Source: Rhodoplanes serenus (GTDB lineage Bacteria; Pseudomonadota; Alphaproteobacteria; Rhizobiales; Xanthobacteraceae). From it: a stretch of DNA of 64,000 nt. This document shows, in pieces, positions 60,222-64,000 of this stretch. The stretch lies in the NCBI GenBank assembly GCA_945861855.1, contig CAMAWG010000003.1:1-64000 (forward strand). The letters run 5' to 3'. The notes under the pieces were generated by a model. That model worked only from the letters and a program-made list of their open reading frames with translations, did not search any database and was not told the origin of the DNA. Both the position numbers and the translations under genes were made by a program. The number at the start of each line of letters is the position of its first letter. Position 1 is the first letter of the stretch.

Positions 60222-60441
60222 AGAGCGCCTCGCGTCCGGGCCACGCCTTGCCGGCGCCGGGGAAACCCGGGCCACTCAGAAACCTCTCCAGCATAGCCAA
60301 CTTGTCCGGCTCGTTCGTTCGTTTGCACCGTTCCGCCAGCAGATCGGCCACGAAGCGCGACAAGCTCTTATCCGCCTTGGCGGCCTCGATCCGCGCTCGG
60401 TGCGCGAGATCGTCGGGCAGCGTGATGGTGACGTTTTTCAT
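60019..60441 (-). CDS. ribbon-helix-helix-type antitoxin, ORF overlapping the PIN toxin gene by about 200 bp
   Basis: MKNVTITLPDDLAHRARIEAAKADKSLSRFVADLLAERCK; no stop before 60019 in this frame. Confidence 0.75.
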   Translation of the reverse strand: MKNVTITLPDDLAHRARIEAAKADKSLSRFVADLLAERCKRTNEPDKLAMLERFLSGPGFPGAGKAWPGREALYAEREDELLRRYESTRLRDRSDGAGKAKARGGFAEADRQGPYSGAQPAKSKRVLPRARGKAPRRDGQ

Positions 60442-60472
60442 GACACGGGTATCGTGTTTCCGTGTTTCAGTG

Positions 60473-61072
60473 TCAAGCGGATTCCTCGGGCTGGCCAAAG
60501 CCCTTGGCATCCATCGCGAGATGCACCTTGTTCTGGAAACTCGCGTCCTCGCCGCGCGCCAGAAGCTCGGCGTTGTCGGCGACGATGCCGATGAGCGCCT
60601 CGACCCAGTCGCGCTCGCTCTTGGCGAAGTCGCTGAGCACGTAAGGATGCACCATCTCCTTGACGCCGGGATGGCCGATGCCGATCCGCACCCGGCGGTA
60701 ATCGTTGCCGACATGCGCGGTAATCGAGCGCAGGCCGTTGTGCCCGGCGATTCCACCTCCGGTCTTCACCCGCATTTTGCCCGGCGGCAGTTCGAGCTCG
60801 TCCTGGAACACCACCACGTCGGAGAGCGCCATCTTGTAGAAATGCATGGCCTCGGCGACCGCATGCCCGGACTCGTTCATGAAAGTGCCGGGCAGGAGCA
60901 ATTGCACGCGCTCGCCGCCGAGCGGTCCTTCCGCCACCACACCCTGAAAGCGGCGGCGCCACGGCGGAAAGCCGTGGCGCTTGGCGATGGCGTCGACCGC
61001 CATGAAGCCGATGTTGTGCCGGTTGCGAGCATACTTTTCGCCGGGATTTCCCAGCCCGACGAAAAGCAGCAT
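60473..61072 (-). CDS. pth: peptidyl-tRNA hydrolase
   Basis: [49 protein letters not shown]. Confidence 0.96.
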   Translation of the reverse strand: MLLFVGLGNPGEKYARNRHNIGFMAVDAIAKRHGFPPWRRRFQGVVAEGPLGGERVQLLLPGTFMNESGHAVAEAMHFYKMALSDVVVFQDELELPPGKMRVKTGGGIAGHNGLRSITAHVGNDYRRVRIGIGHPGVKEMVHPYVLSDFAKSERDWVEALIGIVADNAELLARGEDASFQNKVHLAMDAKGFGQPEESA

Positions 61073-61094
61073 GACGAACCGTCCGTGTATCGCC

Positions 61095-61862
61095 TCACTT
61101 CTTCGGTGCAGCACCGCCAGCAGCAGGTGCAGCACCGCCAGCAGCCGGAGCAGCACCCGCAGCAGGTGCAGCGCCCGCAGCTGGAGCGGCGCCTGGAGCA
61201 CCTTCGGCGCCCGGTACAACGCCAGCAGCAGCGGCGGCGGCAGCAGCGGCAGCCGCAGCAGCGGCGGCCTCGGCAGCGGCCTTCATTTCTTCGGCGTAGC
61301 CCGACGGCGGCACGATGGTCACCAGCGTCAGATCGATTCGCGAAGTCGCCTTCACGCCCGCCGGAAGCTTGATGTCGCTCAGATGCTTCGAATAGTTGAT
61401 CTCGAGCTCGCCGACATCGACATCGATGTGGTCCGGAATCTCCTCCGGCTTGACCATGACGTCGATCGTATGGGTGACCATGTTCACGGTGCCGCCGCGC
61501 TTCACGCCGGGGGCCGTATCGGCATTGGTCACGCGAATGGGGATCGCGACGCGGATCACCGCGCCCTCGCCAAGCCGCATGAAGTCCACATGCAGCGGGT
61601 TGTCGCGGATCGCATCGAGCTGGAAGTCGCGCGGGATCACGCGGTGCTTCTGGCCGTCGACCTCGAGGTCGTAGACGGTGGTCAGAAACCGCCCGGCGTA
61701 GATCTTCTGCCGCAGGTCGGCGTAATCGAGCGAAATGGTGATCGGCGGCTTGGAATCGCCGTAGATCACTCCTGGTACTCTGCCAGCGCGACGCTCCGAC
61801 CGGGCGGCCCCCTTGCCTGCCTTCGGACGCGCCGTCGCCTTGATTTCCTTGACGGTCGCCAT
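61095..61862 (-). CDS. rplY: 50S ribosomal protein L25/general stress protein Ctc with extended Ala-rich tail
   Basis: [19 protein letters not shown]; Ala/Pro/Gly low-complexity C-terminus. Confidence 0.95.
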   Translation of the reverse strand: MATVKEIKATARPKAGKGAARSERRAGRVPGVIYGDSKPPITISLDYADLRQKIYAGRFLTTVYDLEVDGQKHRVIPRDFQLDAIRDNPLHVDFMRLGEGAVIRVAIPIRVTNADTAPGVKRGGTVNMVTHTIDVMVKPEEIPDHIDVDVGELEINYSKHLSDIKLPAGVKATSRIDLTLVTIVPPSGYAEEMKAAAEAAAAAAAAAAAAAAAGVVPGAEGAPGAAPAAGAAPAAGAAPAAGGAAPAAGGAAPKK

Positions 61863-62016
61863 GACGTAAGTCCTCGTGTTTAGGCTCGAAATTAAAGGGT
61901 TTTGGCCCGCGGCATGCCTCCAGGGGTGCTGGAACCGCAAGCTGGCGGCTGTATAGCGGTGCCGGGCGGCAAAGACAAGAAAACCGGCCGAAAATGAATC
62001 CGGGCAGGACGGCCGA

Positions 62017-62328
62017 TCAACCCTGGCCGGACGCGCCTTGTCCGGGGCCGGCATCGGCAAACTTGGTTTCCGCGGGCTTGGCCTCGAGCCTGGCTTCCAG
62101 CGCGGCAATCCGGACCTTGAGCGCCTCGTTTTCCTCGCGCGCCAGCCGGGCCATTTCCTTGACCGCCTCGAACTCCTCGCGCCGGACCACGTCGAGGTCG
62201 CCCAGGATGCGCTCGGCCTGTTGGCGCAGCATGGTGTCGAACTCGCGCCGCACGCCCTGGGCCACGCCAGCCGCGTCGTTCATCAGCCGCGCGGCTTCGT
62301 CGAAGAACCGGTTGTTTGTCTGGGCCAT
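62017..62328 (-). CDS. UbiK-like accessory factor (BMFP coiled-coil)
   Basis: RFFDEAARLMNDAAGVAQGVRREFDTMLRQQAERILGDLDVVRREEFEAVKEMA. Confidence 0.88.
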   Translation of the reverse strand: MAQTNNRFFDEAARLMNDAAGVAQGVRREFDTMLRQQAERILGDLDVVRREEFEAVKEMARLAREENEALKVRIAALEARLEAKPAETKFADAGPGQGASGQG

Positions 62329-62542
62329 CGGCGTCTCCGGGCTCCTGGAAGCGATTGGACAGCACAAACAATGGCAATCGGACCCCGTAATCGCAAGAGC
62401 AAGGTCGAGGCATTGTTAAGCCAGGGGAGCGACGAGCCGCCTCATTCCCTGGAGCGGCCGAGGCCGAGAGAGGCTGCGCCGTCGCCGCGCCTTGACTTCG
62501 CCATCCTCGTGGCCGCATCACGGCTGAAGCGCCGGATTCATC

Positions 62543-63367
62543 ATGCCATTCCTCTCCCTGCAATTTCCCGCATTCGATCCCGTGCTGATCTCGATCGGCC
62601 CGTTCCAGATCCGCTGGTATGCGCTGGCCTATATCGCCGGCATCCTGCTTGGCTGGCTCTACGCGCGCGCGTTGATCCGCAGCGAGCGGCTGTGGGGGGG
62701 GCCTGCGCCGCTCACGCTCGCGGACTTCGACGATTTCGTGCTGTGGGTGACGCTCGGCATCATTGTCGGCGGCCGGGCCGGCTACGTGCTGTTCTACAAC
62801 CCGGCGCATTTCGCGGCGCATCCGCTGGAAGCCCTGCAACTGTGGAAGGGCGGCATGTCGGTCCACGGCGGCTTCGTCGGCTGCGTGGTGGCGGTCGTGC
62901 TGTTTGCGCGCCGGCGCGGCATCTCGATCCTGTCCCTCGGCGACCTCACCTGCGCGGCCGGAACGATCGGGCTGTTTCTCGGCCGCATCGCCAATTTCAT
63001 CAACGGCGAGCTCTGGGGTCGCGCGACCGATGCGCCCTGGGGTATGGTGTTCCCGGGCGGCGGGCCGTTGCCGCGTCATCCAAGCCAGCTCTACGAGGCC
63101 ACCCTCGAAGGCTTGGCGCTGTTCATCGTGCTCTGGCTTTTCATACGGGCGGGCGCGCTGAAGCGGCCGGGGTTCGTGATCGGGGCCTTTGCCGTCGGCT
63201 ATTCCATCGGCCGGATCGTCTGCGAGTTCTTCCGTGAGCCTGACGCGCAGCTTGGATTTCTCTGGGGGGGCCTGACCATGGGGATGCTGCTGTCGGTGCC
63301 GCTGATGCTCACCGGTCTGGCCTTCATCGTGGCCGCGCAAAAGCGCCCGCCGCTGCGCCACACCTGA
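62543..63367 (+). CDS. lgt: prolipoprotein diacylglyceryl transferase
   Basis: [33 protein letters not shown]. Confidence 0.96.
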   Translation: MPFLSLQFPAFDPVLISIGPFQIRWYALAYIAGILLGWLYARALIRSERLWGGPAPLTLADFDDFVLWVTLGIIVGGRAGYVLFYNPAHFAAHPLEALQLWKGGMSVHGGFVGCVVAVVLFARRRGISILSLGDLTCAAGTIGLFLGRIANFINGELWGRATDAPWGMVFPGGGPLPRHPSQLYEATLEGLALFIVLWLFIRAGALKRPGFVIGAFAVGYSIGRIVCEFFREPDAQLGFLWGGLTMGMLLSVPLMLTGLAFIVAAQKRPPLRHT

Positions 63368-63384
63368 ATGTGCCGGGCCTGACC

Positions 63385-64000
63385 ATGGCGTCCACGCCGC
63401 TCGAAGCTGAAATTCGCCGGCGCATCATGCTGGCCGGGCCGATGCCGGTGCGGCAGTTCATGACGCTGTGCCTGAGCCATCCCGAGCACGGCTACTACAC
63501 GACGCGCGACCCGCTGGGCCGCGACGGCGATTTCATCACCTCGCCCGAGATCAGCCAGGTGTTCGGCGAATTGCTCGGCCTGTGGGCGGCGTCGGCGTGG
63601 CACCGCATGGGGCAGCCGGAAAACGTGCGGCTGGTCGAGCTGGGCCCCGGCCGCGGCACCATGATGCTCGATGCGCTGCGCGCGGCGCAGGTGGTGCCGG
63701 CGTTCCGCTCGGCGATCGTGCTGCACCTGGTCGAGATCAGCCCGGCGCTGCGGGAGCGACAGCGGCAGGCGCTCGCCACGCTCGACGTGCCGATGCTCTG
63801 GCATGAAACCTTCGACGAAGTGCCGGACGGCCCCGCCATCGTTCTCGCCAACGAGATGTTCGACGCGTTGCCGGTGAACCAGGCGATCAAGCAGTTCAAT
63901 GGCTGGTATGAGCGCGTGGTGGAACTCAACAGCGAGGGCAACCTTGCGTTCGGGATGGCCAACGAAGTGATCCCGCTGTTCGACCAACTCGTGCCGGCAA
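63385..64000 (+). CDS. SAM-dependent methyltransferase, NDUFAF7/COG1565-like (truncated by window end)
   Basis: HPEHGYYTTRDPLGRDGDFITSPEISQVFGELLGLW; VELGPGRGTMMLDALRA. Confidence 0.92.
   Translation, partial: MASTPLEAEIRRRIMLAGPMPVRQFMTLCLSHPEHGYYTTRDPLGRDGDFITSPEISQVFGELLGLWAASAWHRMGQPENVRLVELGPGRGTMMLDALRAAQVVPAFRSAIVLHLVEISPALRERQRQALATLDVPMLWHETFDEVPDGPAIVLANEMFDALPVNQAIKQFNGWYERVVELNSEGNLAFGMANEVIPLFDQLVPA

Noticed and set aside
61098-61270. Direct-repeat-like GCAGCACCGCCAGCAGC tract considered as CRISPR or minisatellite
   Set aside because: It encodes the Ala/Pro tail of L25; units are irregular and there are no unique spacers.

Overview
The window is a GC-rich alphaproteobacterial chromosome segment, most likely Rhizobiales/Bradyrhizobiaceae-like judging from gene content and neighbourhoods. 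Most of it is ordinary core genome: ribF-ileS-lspA, two M16 peptidases, pgi, arfB, mutL, rsmD, rluB-type pseudouridine synthase, tadA, purD, xseA, a lpxK-waaA-acyltransferase-DUF4170-cysQ-pmbA block, ubiA, rsmE, two MaoC genes, greA/B-like, ychF, pth, rplY, ubiK-like and lgt. Accessory or unusual parts are: three tandem Bug-type binding proteins; a six-gene ArsR/VOC/SRPBCC operon with a palindrome at its promoter; a histone-H1-like basic protein; a VapBC module with a duplicated palindromic operator; a secreted 8-Cys protein with mirror-symmetric cysteine spacing; a lower-GC RND efflux module with a divergent TetR regulator; and a second PIN/antitoxin module inserted between pth and ychF. Sequence-level oddities are an in-frame stop in a CheY-like gene at the left edge, a probable frameshift near the end of a transglutaminase-like gene, a compositional mosaic patch inside the ileS editing domain, and a paired inverted REP (REPIN-like) element. 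I recognised no rRNA, tRNA, CRISPR array, prophage or transposase. I found no clear multi-gene novel system; the best candidates are the 8-Cys protein, the SRPBCC operon and the RND/DUF1269/coiled-coil module. All product calls are from reading translations; no database search was run.
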